Shown here one piece after another: positions 1-10,830 of a DNA stretch of 64,000 nucleotides; position 1 is the stretch's first letter, and the number at the start of each line of letters is the position of its first letter. This DNA is from Pelobates cultripes. Taxonomy: Eukaryota; Chordata; Amphibia; Anura; Pelobatidae. The position numbers and the translations under genes were made by a program. The notes under the pieces were generated by a model. That model did no database searches, was not told the DNA's origin, and saw nothing but the letters and a program-made list of their open reading frames with translations. Location: the NCBI GenBank assembly GCA_933207985.1, contig OW240914.1, positions 283,342,581-283,406,580 of the forward strand. The letters are read 5' to 3'.

Positions 1-36
1 TTCTTTGCAGGTTATACTGGAAATGGGGGGTGGGGG

Positions 37-577
37 CAGGGCCGGCACCACCATTAGGTGAACTAGACATTCGCCTAGGGCGCCGGCCGCGCCCACCAGG
101 ATATTTCCTGGTGGGCACCCCCTGTCTAGGGCCGCAGTACTGGTGGGGTCCCCCTCAGTGCCGGGCTGCTACTCCAGGTGGGGGCGCCCAGAGGAGCCCT
201 GTCACAGTATGTCTGTCAGTGAGTGTGTGTGTATGTCTGTCAGTAAGTGTGTGTGTGTCTGTCAGTGAATGAGTGTATGTCTGTCAGTGAGTGTCTGAGT
301 GAGTGTATGTCTGTCAGTGAGTGTGTATGTCTGTCTGTGTGAGTGTATATGTCAGTGAGTGAGTGTGCGGCTGTGTGAGTGCATGTGTGTGTGTGTGTCA
401 GTGAGTGAATGTCTGTCAGTGAGTTTGTGTGTAAGTGAGTGTGTCAGTGAGTGAATGTCTGTCAGTGAGTTTCTGTGTGTGTGTCAGCGTGTGTGTGTCT
501 GTCAGTGAGTGAGTGACATGAAGGGGAGGTAAAATGGATCTTTGCCTAGAGCGGCAAAAATCCTTGCACTGGCTCTG
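37..577. mobile_element. non-autonomous hAT-type element with internal minisatellite
   Basis: The ends form imperfect inverted repeats: CAGGGCCGGCACCA at the left, and the reverse complement of the right end reads CAGAGCCAGTGCAAG. The element is flanked by a perfect 8-bp duplication GGTGGGGG at 29-36 and 578-585, the length typical of hAT transposition. The interior carries GC-rich sequence, then a long TGTGTCTGTCAGTGAG-type repeat. There is no transposase; the 80-codon frame at 30-272 is low-complexity and not a gene. Confidence 0.8.
195..520. repeat. minisatellite of GTCTGTCAGTGAGTGTGT-like units
   Basis: Degenerate units of roughly 14-24 bases built from TGTCTGTCAGTGAGTG repeat many times. 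They lie wholly inside the hAT-type element at 37-577. Similar motifs recur near 3655-3765 and 6380-6410, also inside repeats. Confidence 0.85.
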
Positions 578-1163
578 GGTGGGGGCCTAATTCACATTAC
601 ATGAATAACCTTCTTCCAAAGGGTTGGAGTTACTCTGTAAAGAATAAATGTAGTAGTTTGGCCATATTACATAATATTATATTGTAACAGCTCTCCGAGC
701 AGTAGATGAAAATGAAAGAGAAAGTCCATTTAATGTTTCCTGGTAAAATGTATCACTTTGGCGCCCCCTAATGTTAGAAATATGTATTTTGCATACTTTC
801 CCTCTCCCCTGTAAACCTTTTTAATCTGATGACAATATACTCAACACCGATTTCCTGTTGCCTCCATAAAGCGTGGAAAATAGATTTAGTAATAAGCTTG
901 CTGGGGGCCTCAATATTAGTTGGTTACTGCTAACGTTACTTGAGTGTAACTTCCAGAAACAAATTAGCATTTAGCTTGTGTGATAGATGTTGTTTGTAAA
1001 CTTGCTTAAAGAATGATCAAAGCATCGTTATAACCTCTGCTCTTGGAACATGTTATGGTGCAAGGAAATCTCCATATATAGATGGAGTGCACGCATTTGG
1101 GCTTCCTCATAGGAAATCATTGCTCAATGCTTTCCAATGGGATGTTAGATGATGCTAGATGTC
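578..1163. other. no gene; AT-rich spacer
   Basis: Apart from the duplication at 578-585 I see no coding frame or RNA gene. From about 1090 it merges into a TTAA-type MITE that ends at 1514. Confidence 0.5.
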
Positions 1164-1514
1164 CTCTATGGCAGTGTTCACCAACCCAGTCCTCGTGGAC
1201 AACCAACAGTCCAGGATTTATATATTTCCCTATTTTATTCCAATAGAGATACTCACAAAACCATGGCTGTTGGTGGTCTATGAGGACTGGGTTGGGGAAC
1301 ACTGCTCTATGGGGTTTTAGATGATGCGTAGCGTAAGAAGGTCCAGCTGCATAACAACCCTGAAGTGCCACTAGAGATGTAGTTAACCAAGCAAGGTAAT
1401 TATTGCAGTTTCTCAATATCTGCAATAATTACAATTGTTGGGTGTTTAGGGGACAGTGCACCCAGAACACTTCAGTGAGCTGAAGTGGTCTGGGTGCCTA
1501 TAGTGTCCCTTTAA
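1090..1514. mobile_element. TTAA-type MITE, partial, interrupted by the hAT MITE
   Basis: The right end reads CCTATAGTGTCCCTTTAA at 1497-1514, the terminus shared by many repeats in this window. Just inside is the hairpin CACCCAGA...TCTGGGTG. A second stem, GTAATTATTGCAGTTTCTC with its complement, lies near 1395-1431. The left end is not resolved. Confidence 0.55.
1172..1304. mobile_element. 133-bp hAT-like MITE with perfect 8-bp target duplication
   Basis: The left end CAGTGTTCACCAACCCAGTC and the right end GACTGGGTTGGGGAACACTG are inverted repeats. Both flanks carry CTCTATGG (1164-1171 and 1305-1312), an exact 8-bp duplication. Almost the whole unit can fold into one hairpin. It lies inside an older TTAA-type MITE. 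Confidence 0.88.
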
Positions 1515-1667
1515 GGGGATAAGGAGGCAGGAGGGCTTAATAACTTGAGGGAAGGAAGTGAGAAATATGCTTCCCCTTTTAGCCTCTGCCTGCAAGGGAG
1601 AAGCACAATATGTACATTGGCAGCATGTAGAGTGTGCCCTTGTCGGATGTATTTTATGCACAGAATT

Positions 1668-2265
1668 GACATTTGGCAGTCCAGAATAGAGTTCCAGTGT
1701 TCCATCAAAATCCCCTACCCTCGTCACTTCCGGTGAGGGAAATCAGCTGGATCCTGTGCTGCACTCCTGCTACTCCTCCACAGCAAGGTCCTGGAAGGTA
1801 AGTAAAGCTAGTTTTACACGTTCATTATAGTTAGTGCATTCACTAAGCTTAGGAACACGTGACATTTAGGGTTAAGTGAGGGTTCAAATTAGGGTTAGGT
1901 AAGTTATTTTAACCTCTCTCACATCTTATTCTAACCCTAACCCTTGGGGTAAGGTTTACAATAAAGTTTGAAAAAAATCACAATGCATAGATATTCCCCT
2001 ACTGTGAAATATCACTAAATAAAAACAACCACCTAAACCTAACCCTAATTTGAACCCTAACGTTAACCCTAAATGTCCCATGTCCTACGCTTAGTGAATG
2101 CACTAAGTACAATGAAAGTGTAAAACTAGCTTTACTAACCTTCCAGGAACATGCTGTGGAGGAGTAGCAGGAGTGCTAGCACAGGATCCAGCTGATTTCC
2201 CTCACACGAGGGTAGGGGATTTTCACAGGTAGGGAAATTTGATAGAACACCGGCCTGCCAAAGTC
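1668..2265. repeat. foldback element, about 230-bp inverted arms
   Basis: Arm 1668-1900 and arm 2037-2265 are inverted copies with a 136-base loop. Matching parts include TTTGGCAG, GAAATCAGCTGGATCC, CTACTCCTCCACAGCA, AGTGCATTCACTAAGC and AATTAGGGTTAGG with their reverse complements. The arms differ by scattered substitutions and a few indels. There is no coding sequence. Confidence 0.85.
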
Positions 2266-2299
2266 ACTTGTGCTAGGGTATACCTAGCCTCCGGCATAA

Positions 2300-2420
2300 A
2301 AAGTGCAGATATCTAAGGATGTGCAGCGTTTCAAGCAGAAACACTACACGTACACACTCCTACCACCATGATTACTTTAAATCACTGAAGTTGTCATGGT
2401 GGTTGAGGTAGCCCTTTAAT
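2300..2420. mobile_element. right end of a TTAA-type MITE (CTCCAAGC-like family)
   Basis: The end GGTTGAGGTAGCCCTTTAAT and the inner hairpin ACCACCATGA...GTCATGGTGG resemble the complete copy at 13020-13409. The left end is lost or lies beyond the foldback element. Confidence 0.45.
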
Positions 2421-2940
2421 GTGGCTTTTCATGTATGTCCTTATTTGCACCTATTTATTTATCACTACACCTCATCTGTTCGTTTTCCCCAATGTATAAA
2501 AAAGAGGAGCAAACATGAAGCTTCTCTTTCCATTAAATTTAATGTAATCAGCTTTCACATTCTTTTTAAAAAAAATTGTGAATACTTCTTTTTTTCCAGG
2601 TAATATTACTCATTGTCTTCTTACTTTGCAAATGGAATCAATGCTAACATCACCAGGAAGAAGAAAGGAGCAAAATATCAGGAGGAGGAATAAAACGTAT
2701 GAAGGTTGGATGAATGGTTTTGTACAAAAGAAAATGCCACAAGAGCACAAAGTTAGCACAACATTTTCAAACATAACCCCAATTGTTGCAGCTATTTAAA
2801 AAAAAAAAAAAAAAAATCAAACAAACTGCAGCTATTCACCCACTCTTATGCTTCCAAGTCATGCTTCCCTTGGTCGGACATGTACTTGAACAGAGCCCAC
2901 CTCCTCTGAGAGACCTTCTATGAACATGATGCCACAGTTG
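2421..2940. other. no gene; AT-rich spacer with A-run
   Basis: I see only short chance frames and a poly(A) run near 2799-2816. No supported feature. Confidence 0.5.
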
Positions 2941-2944
2941 CAAC

Positions 2945-3765
2945 CAGGGGCGTACCTAATTGGCACCCGGGGTTGGTGCTATTTTTGCCCCCTCCCTTCA
3001 CCCCCCCCCAACTTTAAAACAAAAAACAACCGCATATTTTTCTAATGTATTTAGCACTGAGCAGTGTTTATGCGTTTAAATGTAAGCATGTTTTTGTATG
3101 GAGTATGTGTGAGTGAATGTAGGGGTGCCTTTGTATGGAGTGTTGACGTTTGAATGCAAGCATGCATTTGTGTGTAGTGTGTATTTTGAATGCAGTGGTG
3201 TGGTCAGGGCTGTTTTTAACACGGGGCAAACGGGGCAGCTTCCCCGGACCCAGTTACTTCGGGGGGGCCCAAGGCAGCTGCCCTGTGGGCCCCGCTGACT
3301 TCAACAATTTGTTTGGACCCCACACTCTAACAAGGCCCACCAGGTGACCCATGCACTTAGGGGGACCCGGTGGGCTTTTATTAGCAGGGACCCAGTCGGG
3401 TGCTGTGGCCCTTTAACAGCACGACCAGGCCCTTACTTTTTGGCAACATGGGAGGAAGTAACTGCTGCAAGTCACTTTCTTCCATAAAGAGAGCATATGC
3501 GCTGGAGGGAGCAGGAGGAGCAGAGCGGGAGTGAGGAGAAGGCAGTGAGAATGGGGGCTCCTCACTCCCATCAGCCTCAGGCACCACACTGGACCCAGGG
3601 AAGCCACCCTCCAGCAAAAGGTAGGAAACTGGAAGTTGGGTTTAAAAATGTTTTTACATGTGTGTCAGTATGTCTGTGTGTGTGTTTCAGTATGTCTCTC
3701 TGTTTGTCAGTATGTCTGTGTGAGTCAGTATATGCGTGTGTGTCAGTATGTCTGTGTGTGTGAGA
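2945..3765. repeat. composite GC-rich repeat with TGTGTCAGTATGTCTG minisatellite
   Basis: The block begins CCAGGGGCGTACCTAATTGG, passes a GGGGCCC-rich part (3225-3300) and ends in a TGTGTCAGTATGTCTG array at 3655-3765. A segment at 3585-3640 (CACTGGACCCAGGGAA, GGTAGGAAACTGG) recurs near 34280 and 35940. It is non-coding transposon debris of uncertain class. Confidence 0.5.
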
Positions 3766-3799
3766 AGGGGATTGTAAACACCAGAGGATCAAAACACCA

Positions 3800-4502
3800 A
3801 CTACTGGTAGACCAAGCCAGTCACAAGGGATTTTAAGACCATACAGACTACAAGCCTATGACACAATGCCACACACATGGATACTGGAATGCCTGGCTCT
3901 CTACAAGGTCAGCAAGACAATGGATGACATCAAGCTGTATGCCAAGAATGAGTGGGACGTTGACTCACTGATCCACCTAACTAGGATATACAGCAAGGAC
4001 TTCAGAATGTCATTCGGACTAGAGAAGTGCGGATGGATGATAGCAAAAAGAGGGAAGATGATCAGGACAGAAGGAGTTTACATTCCAGAAGTACACAAGT
4101 ACATCACGAAGATGGCTCCAAAGATAAACTGCTAAGGGAATGCCTGAGACTTCCACAGATCGAGGAGGCAGAAAAAGAGGAGGTTCCTTGGCAAGACAAA
4201 CCTTTCCATGGGGTGTACCGAAACACCTGCACAGAATATGGATTAGACCTGCCTAAGTCAAGATGGGAGATACCACAAAGGGTAGTTGAATGACAGGGCT
4301 AAGATCCTGTGGGACTTCAAGATCCAGACAGACAAGTAAGTGCTGGCCAACCAACCAGCCATCATGGTGGTTGACAAGGAACAAAAGACTGCAGTCGTGG
4401 TGGATGTGGTACTACCCAGTGACTATAACATCAGGAAGAAGGAACATGAGAAGGTGGACAAATACCAAGGACTGAAAGAAGAACTAGAATGGATGTGGGA
4501 AG

Positions 4503-4508
<6 letters not shown>
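3800..4508 (+). pseudogene. LINE remnant of the restriction-like-endonuclease type, multiply deleted
   Basis: Three adjoining frames encode pieces of one non-LTR retrotransposon protein. A reverse-transcriptase part has MPHTWILECLALYK, then abruptly MDDIKLYAKNEWD and FGLEKCG (MDD is the catalytic box). Next comes ITKMAPK and an acidic EEAEKEEVPWQDKPFHG, then YRNTCTEYGLDLPKS. Last is the C-terminal nuclease part, ANQPAIMVVDKEQKTAVVVDV followed by PSDYNIRKKEHEKVDKYQG. The last part resembles the restriction-like endonuclease of R2/NeSL/HERO-type LINEs. In that family a PD...D motif is expected; here the sequence reads PA, so the first aspartate is missing. Pieces normally far apart are joined directly, which shows several internal deletions. 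The copy is dead. Assignment to an exact clade is uncertain. Confidence 0.7.

Positions 4509-4536
<28 letters not shown>
4505..4536. repeat. (TA)n microsatellite at Tc1 insertion point
   Basis: About 15 AT/TA units directly abut the left terminal repeat of the Tc1 element. Tc1 elements insert at TA, so the target duplication is hidden in this run. Confidence 0.85.
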
Positions 4537-4537
<1 letters not shown>

Positions 4538-5895
4538 TGCTCAAAAAAATAAAGGGAACACAAAAATAACACATCCTAGATCTGAATGAATTAAATATTC
4601 TTCTGAAATACTTTGTTCTTTACATAGTTGAATGTGCTGACAACAAAATCACACAAAAATTTTAAAATGGAAATCAAATTTTTCAACCCATGGAGGTCTG
4701 GATTTGGAGTCACACTCAAAATTAAAGTGGAAAAACACATTACAGGCTGATCCAACTTTGATGAAAAGTCCTTAAAACAAAATGAGGCTCAGTAGTGTGT
4801 GTGGCCTCCACGTGCCTGTATGACCTCCCTACACCACCTGTGCATGATCCTGATGAGGTGGCGGATGGTCTCCTGAGGGATCTCCTCCCAGACCTGGATT
4901 AAAACATCTGCCAATTCCTGGACAGTCTGTGGTGCAACATGATGTTGGTGGATGGAGCGAGACATGATGTCCCAGATGTGCTCAATTGGATTCAGGTCTG
5001 GGGAACGTGCAGGCCAGTCCATAGCATCAATGCCTTCGTCTTGCAGGAACTGCTGACACACTCCAGCCACATGAGGTCTAGCATTGTCTTGCATTAGGAG
5101 GAACCCAGGGCCAACCGCAACAGCATATAGTCTCACAAGGGGTCTGAGGATCTCATCTTGGTACCTAATGGAAGTCAGGCTACCTCTGGCAAGCACATAG
5201 AGGGCTGTGCTGCCCACCAACGAAATGCCACCCCACACCATTACTGACCCACTGCCAAACCGGTCATGCTGGAGGATGTTGCAGGCAGCAGAACGTTCTC
5301 CACAGCGTCTCCAGGCTCTGTCACGTGTGCTCAGTGTGAACCTGCTTTCAGCTGTGAAGAGCCAGTGGCGAATTTGCCAATCTTGGTGTTCTCTGGCAAA
5401 TGCTAAACGTCCTGCACGGTGTTGGGCCGTAAGCACAACCCCCACCTGTGGATGTCGGACCCTCATACCACCCTCATGGAGTCTGTTTCTGACCATTTGA
5501 GCAGACACATGCACATTTGTGGCCTGCTGGAGGTCATTTTGCAGAGCTCTGGCAGTTCTCCTCCTGTTCCTCCTTGCACAAAGGCAGAGGTAGCGGGTCT
5601 GCTGCTGGGTTGTTGCCCTCCTACGGCCTCCTCCACATCTCCTGCTGTACTGGCCTGTCTCCTGGTAGCGCCTCCATGCTCTGGACACTATGCTGACAGA
5701 CACAGCAAACCTTCTTGCCACAGCTCGCATTGATGTGCCATCCTGGATGAGCTGCACTACCTGAGCCACTTGTGTGGCTTGTAGACTCCGTCTCATGCTA
5801 CCACTAGAGTGAAAGCACCACCAGCATTCAAAAGTGACCAAAACATCAGCCAGGAAGCATAGGAACTGAGAAGTGGTCTGGGGTTACCATCTGCA
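4537..5895 (-). mobile_element. Tc1/mariner element, right end truncated
   Basis: The left end is CTGCTCAAAAAAATAAAGGG, the terminal repeat of a Tc1 family common in fishes and frogs. The transposase lies on the minus strand. Beyond its 5' end the sequence matches family sequence to about 5895 (GAACTGAGAAGTGGTCTG) and then diverges. No mirror copy of the left terminus is found. TGTTCCCTT at 6011-6019 could be a scrap of it but may belong to a MITE. The copy therefore cannot be mobilised from two intact ends. Confidence 0.85.
4789..5841 (-). CDS. Tc1-family transposase, open but with altered first catalytic residue
   Basis: This is an uninterrupted 350-codon frame for a DDE transposase. Residues about 16-75 form a helix-turn-helix ([35 protein letters not shown]), followed by a basic [12 protein letters not shown] linker and a second DNA-binding part ([18 protein letters not shown]). 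The catalytic core shows [19 protein letters not shown] (second Asp) and [12 protein letters not shown] (Glu), 34 residues apart as in Tc1. The first catalytic site reads LFTAESRF: the codon is GCT (Ala) where the family has Asp. The stretch around it ([16 protein letters not shown]) is also a few residues shorter than usual. The native start is probably the Met of MRRSL, about 15 codons inside the frame. The protein would most likely be inactive for cleavage. Confidence 0.88.
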   Translation of the reverse strand: MVTFECWWCFHSSGSMRRSLQATQVAQVVQLIQDGTSMRAVARRFAVSVSIVSRAWRRYQETGQYSRRCGGGRRRATTQQQTRYLCLCARRNRRRTARALQNDLQQATNVHVSAQMVRNRLHEGGMRVRHPQVGVVLTAQHRAGRLAFAREHQDWQIRHWLFTAESRFTLSTRDRAWRRCGERSAACNILQHDRFGSGSVMVWGGISLVGSTALYVLARGSLTSIRYQDEILRPLVRLYAVAVGPGFLLMQDNARPHVAGVCQQFLQDEGIDAMDWPARSPDLNPIEHIWDIMSRSIHQHHVAPQTVQELADVLIQVWEEIPQETIRHLIRIMHRWCREVIQARGGHTHY

Positions 5896-6023
5896 TCTCT
5901 CAAAGGTAAGGAAAATGCTTTATTTTATTGCAAATAAGTGAGGAAGCACCTAAATAGTATGTAGGATACTACAGTATTAGGAGTACATGTTTGCATTGCT
6001 AATGTTATAGTGTTCCCTTAAAT

Positions 6024-6771
6024 CAAGCATGTCAAACTCGCAGCCCACAATGGACATCTTTGTGACCCGGCGAGCCACGAGTACATGCTTAGTGTTAAAG
6101 CAGAGTAGGCACCTGCTCTCCCCACAATGCAGGTGCACACTGCTAAAATTTACCCAGCTGGGGGAAAGGTCGCTAGAGGAGCTCAGTCTTCCTGCTCCTC
6201 ACTGCTCCCTTGGGCACGCCGTCTGTAGTGATGCCGAGTGCCAGAATATGACGTCATATTCCGGCACCACAAAACTGTGCGCGAGGGAGCAGTGAGGAGC
6301 AGGAAGGAGAACTCCAGATAGAAGATCCCCACTGGACAACAGGGAATGATGTGAGTGTGATCAGGAATGTGTAAATGTGTGTGTCTGTCAGTGAGTGAGT
6401 GAGTGAGTGTCTGGAGTACCTGGAGGTGCACGGAGGTATGCAACACCACGTCACATTCCGACAGGACGTTGACATGCTCCACCTTCACAGGGTTTTTAAG
6501 AAGTAGCAGGAGGATCTGCTTTGGCACAGGTTGCAGATGGCGCCATTTGGGGTATACCAGAGGCCGAACTCCGGATTCGCATACTGGCAGTGGCAATGTG
6601 AGTGGAGTCTGCTTGTTGCCTAGAGGGGGTGCAGTGGGTTTTTTGATACTGTACTTTTCAAAATAAAGCTACGTTTCTAGGAAAATGTAAGTTTATTTCT
6701 TTTTTTGCAGCCCACATAAACTTAAACCTTGTTTATTTGGCCTGTGCTAGACTTTGAGTTTGACATGCTTG
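6024..6771. mobile_element. non-autonomous hAT-like element, 748 bp
   Basis: Inverted ends CAAGCATGTCAAACTC and GAGTTTGACATGCTTG bound the unit. The flanks CCTTAAAT and AGTTAAAT agree at 6 of 8 positions, consistent with a decayed 8-bp duplication. The interior has a palindrome around ATATGACGTCATAT and a short GTCAGTGAGTGAGTG array. No transposase frame is present. Confidence 0.72.
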
Positions 6772-6779
6772 AGTTAAAT

Positions 6780-8037
6780 GGACTTAATGTAAAATGATGA
6801 AGATAAACTAAAACTCACCATTTAAACTCTCATATGAAGGGAATGATAAACACTCGTCCTTATAATTTACACACGATGGTTATGGTGCCAGGGGTGTTCC
6901 TACAGCACTCCCTGCCTCCATTACGAACGCCGGAGAGCTAAAAGTTCTTAAGCAGGAATAGTGCATGGTTTAGCTCAATGGCTCAGAGCTTCGGTTGATG
7001 TGTACTCTATGATCATCTGTTGGTGAGTGGTGGTACACTCATAATGTACAGGGGACACCATACAGCAAGCAGGTTGGTTATCTGGCCCTTTTTTTTTGGC
7101 AATCTAGGATACATTAAATCTGTAAACACTTACATGTGCCTATTATGGTGTGGTTGGTCTGTCCTGTCCATTGTTATACACACGTATGTCTCTAGTGAAG
7201 GCAGTATATCTCTATGTCACAGTGAAGTGTGCACGTATTCATCAGTTTCCTTTCCAGCTCAGAGAAAGGTTGAAGCAGTACATGAGTTGCTAGGAAGCTG
7301 GTTTGCAGAACATACGCAGGCAGTGTAATGAGGAAGTTGCTTCCCCAAATTATGCCACTAAGGGGATTGTAGTCTGGGTGCTTTACATGTAGTTAAAGTT
7401 TACAAGGATAGAGCCCAAACAACCGAACCACTTAAATAACTCTAGTTATTGTGCGTAGAGTGTCCCTTTAAGAAATCTCCTTTGTTAACACAGATCCAAA
7501 ACATTGATCCAGAACACTGCAAATACTGTCAAAATATACCACTCATAGCATCATAGAAGTGTTACCTGTGGCATATGATCTATAGCTGAAACCAGAATGT
7601 GTTTCTACTGCAGTAATTTGTGTATTCACAATACAAAAACATCATTTTCACTTTCTCTGTATTTAGTCTTCCATCCTCATTGTATATTATTTTACATGGT
7701 TTGGTTACCCAGAAGAATGTTCTAAAAACCTTAACCAGAAATATAGGTTTGATGTTTCTTGCAATAATTTTCTCAAATTCATGCACTAGTTACACTCATA
7801 TATTGCAAACGGAAACGATTCTTAAGTTTCCATTGCGTGGTGTAAAACATACTCGGAATGATGGTCGACTGTTGCCTCTGCTTCTCCCTTAGTCCATTGC
7901 CTGCATTCTATTTCAGTTTCTATATGAACAAAGACTCTCCTATATACACGCAAACACCAACAGAATTGTTTGTAGAATAGTTTTTTGTTTGTTTTGTTTT
8001 TAAGAGTAAAACAAAATAAGAGCAAAATCACACATGG
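6780..8037. other. no gene; spacer with one MITE end
   Basis: A MITE-like right end (TAGAGTGTCCCTTTAAG) is at 7458-7474. The rest is AT-rich with only chance frames. It lies downstream of ubtd2. Confidence 0.45.
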
Positions 8038-10317
8038 TTTATTGCTATAATGGTGCAAGACCAAACATTTTGGAAGGGGCAGTTACTTTGTATAATATAC
8101 CTTCACTTTGTGGGGCCTAGTAACCAAGTTGCAAGAAAAAAAATTAAATAAAAAGAAAATAACATAATCTGAGTTTTAAACTAAAGAAAACACGTATGGC
8201 TCCCTCTAGTGGGGTTTAAAAGTGATTACATTGACCACAAGTACATTTTTCTACTCCCCAAAAGCAATTTGCATCAGAGATGTCATGGAAGTACAGAAAG
8301 CAATATGTGTGGACATACGAAAACAAAGAAAAAAAACATAAAATGAGAAAAAAAAAAAAAAAAAGGTATACGGACATGATGAAAAGGATGGAATTGCAGC
8401 TGGGTTTAGCAACGTATTGCCATCATGTCTTTGGGGGGGGGACGGGGGAAACTCAAGTTCTTATGCTCTCAAAATTGTGCCATCAGTGGAATGTTTTCTT
8501 TTTATAAAGGACAAGAGATGAACATTAAAATGGCCATCAGTATAGAAAAGACAATGATTTAAAGAGCAATTAAAATCTGTGCCAGGGTAAGCAATTCCGG
8601 CACTTTGGGTGTTATGACAAACATTGGACTTGATGTGAGAATATGCAAGAAGCAACAGAGGTTGCTGGTGCATGCTGGGAGACAGTTTCACAATCACAGC
8701 ATGGTAAAGATATAGCTTCCACCACCTGCAAAGCTAGATATCACAAGGACATGCTGTGAAACGAGTCTGCAACATGGACTGTGGGAGCTCCAAGATGGTC
8801 TGTAACAGCTGGAGTGCCAGGACATGCAAGATCAGGGATAGGCAGCCTTTGGCTCTCCAAATGTTGCAAACTACATTTCCTCTGATGCTTTGTCAGCATT
8901 ATGGCTGTAAGTGCATTAGGGAGATGTAGTCCACAACATCTGGAGTGCAGAAGGATGCCGACCCCAGTGCTAGGTCATTAATCAAACTGTTGAAATATCC
9001 AATCGCATCAGGTCATAACATTATAGATATAAGATATAGAAATATATCTTAAAAATATTTCCTATGTAAATTATTTTCTAGAATGTATCTAGGGATGACA
9101 TTTCAGACCATATTTATCAAAGAAGCTCTGAAGCAAATAAGGGTGGGACAGGCACCATATGATGCATTGAAATGTTCCTTTGAATTCCTACACATTTTTG
9201 CGTTTTATCCCCAAATTTTTGCAGATATGCAATTATTATTATCCACATCAATTTAAGGAGAGTTTATTCGTGAAACCAGGTGCCACGGAGTTCTACATTT
9301 TAAGATAAAATAATCCAAATTGACTATTTTGGCAGAACATTTGCAGTTCCTTTTATCAATTCTCCAAAATGTCAGGTTTCGTAAATAAGCCCCCAAGATT
9401 ATTAACTGATCAGTTATGCTGATACAGGTACATACACAAATGATCCCATCCATTCTAGGCCATAGACACCAGACGTTCAAGTAATATTTTGGCCTACTGA
9501 TTATAGTAATCCACCAAGAAGATATGTCTATCTAAAGCTATGCAATATCCAACTGGTGGACTTACTGAAGCAAATGCAAAATAAATTAAACAATACAAAA
9601 TTATGGAGATGTGATGGTCTCTATCTCAATGAAAAGATTATAAACAGAAGCTCCCTAAAACTAATCTTATTGGATAAATGTAATAATATGACTTACTACC
9701 GGTAAGGACTTAACCTGCAAGTTACCATTGATTGCACAGTAACATGTAATGTATTTTCTCTATAAATACAAGTGCCACTGTCTCAGTTTCAGCAACTTGG
9801 CTGGGTCAAGGCATCAGTGCAAATCACAATGTAGCAGCTGCTAAATATCATTTATACCTGTCCGGGAAAGAGATGTGTGTGGTGTATTCATAAAGATTAA
9901 CAAAAATTTTGTTGTTTTAAACTTTTTTTTTTTGTTGTTTTTAAAAGTGCAATGCTAGATACTTCACGTACAGTTCAAACCTTTAAGAACAGTTAAAAAA
10001 ATTTAATTTTTTTCCCTGATGTTATAAAAAGTCTCTTGTTGCAATATTAAGAAACAGGACTAAATTTCTACCCTCCCCCAGACCTCAAAGGAAGGCCCGG
10101 CTCTTCCTTTTCGGTTACATGTACGTTTTCTTGAACCCACCATTTAAGTCTTTTGCTGCCAAAGTGGCCTGCAACGAAGGTTCAACTTTAAATTGTAGTG
10201 GAAATAATTAAAAAAGAAAAAAAGTTACAGGCTGAGTACAAACATATCAAGGAGTGATTAAAGTAGAGAAAGAGGACGGTTGTGCGTGTCTTTTTTCCCC
10301 CCTTCTTTTTGAGATGA
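8038..10317 (-). other. ubtd2: probable ubtd2 3'UTR and downstream region
   Basis: No coding signal is seen here. On the minus strand AATAAA hexamers occur at 9268-9263 and 8043-8038, so the transcript may end near 9245 or near 8020. The stretch is AT-rich with A/T runs and holds a hAT-like hairpin at 8833-8967. Which poly(A) site is used cannot be decided from sequence alone. Confidence 0.35.
8833..8967. mobile_element. short hAT-like hairpin MITE
   Basis: The unit starts CAGGGATAGGCAGCCTTTGG and ends GATGCCGACCCCAG. The inner part is palindromic: TTGCAAACTACATTT pairs with GATGTAGTCCACAA. Flanks TGCAAGAT and TGCTAGGT agree at about 5 of 8 bases, so the duplication is uncertain. It lies within or just beyond the ubtd2 3'UTR. 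Confidence 0.6.
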
Positions 10318-10715
10318 TCAATTTTCCACTGGTGTTGGATTCGGAACAGGTTGGCTCACTATGACTTGTACCACATAGTCCCTAGGGATCTTCAGTTCTT
10401 CCAGCCTCATTTTGTCTGTCAGCGGCCTTCCCGAAAAGAACCAGCGCTGGCTAGTGGGCTCCACCCCTTCTGCTGTGTGGAGACGCCGTTTCATGTAATA
10501 CACTGTGTCCGTGCTACGCACCATAAGTCTAAGATCCTTTCCCGTGGAAAGGCGTAGGCGTAGCTGGCATTCATGGCCAGAATTTGGAGGGGGTTCAGGG
10601 ATGTCCAGAGTCTCTGTGTCACTCTTCTCCTCTATCATATTGATTGGAGGGGCAAGGCAGTAAACGGGAAGCTGGTACCGATTTCCCAGTTCGTCGTAAC
10701 ACTCCGTAAGGGCAC
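10318..10715 (-). CDS. ubtd2: ubtd2 exon 3 (last coding exon), ubiquitin domain-containing protein 2
   Basis: This exon encodes about the last 131 residues of UBTD2 (also called DC-UbP), a cytosolic adaptor known to bind ubiquitin-pathway enzymes. Reading the minus strand, a pyrimidine-rich tract and AG at 10716-10717 precede the exon. The first two bases (GT) complete a split glycine codon from exon 2. The product starts [16 protein letters not shown], passes [20 protein letters not shown] and continues into a ubiquitin-like fold ([45 protein letters not shown]), ending NPTPVEN and TGA. These segments closely resemble mammalian UBTD2 rather than its paralogue UBTD1, which differs in the C-terminal tail. 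No frameshift or stop is seen, so it looks functional. The apparent ATG at 10638 is internal to the exon and is not the real start. Confidence 0.96.
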
Positions 10716-10830
10716 CTTGGAGAGAAAGGAGATAAAAAGAGTTAGATGTATTAGACTATTAGTGTTTGTTTGAATGCAGTAAATTACTTTAACACTCTTG
10801 ATTTACACTGAAAAAAGATAGCAGGTGTGC

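Noticed and set aside
1860..2070. Interstitial telomere array
   Set aside because: Only scattered TTAGGG-like motifs are present, no regular hexamer tandem; they belong to the arms of a foldback element.
4789..5841. Active Tc1 transposase
   Set aside because: The first catalytic Asp is replaced by Ala and the right terminal repeat is missing.
6005..6020. Right terminal repeat of the Tc1 element
   Set aside because: Only about ten bases match, the family sequence is already lost from 5895, and the same motif is a MITE end.
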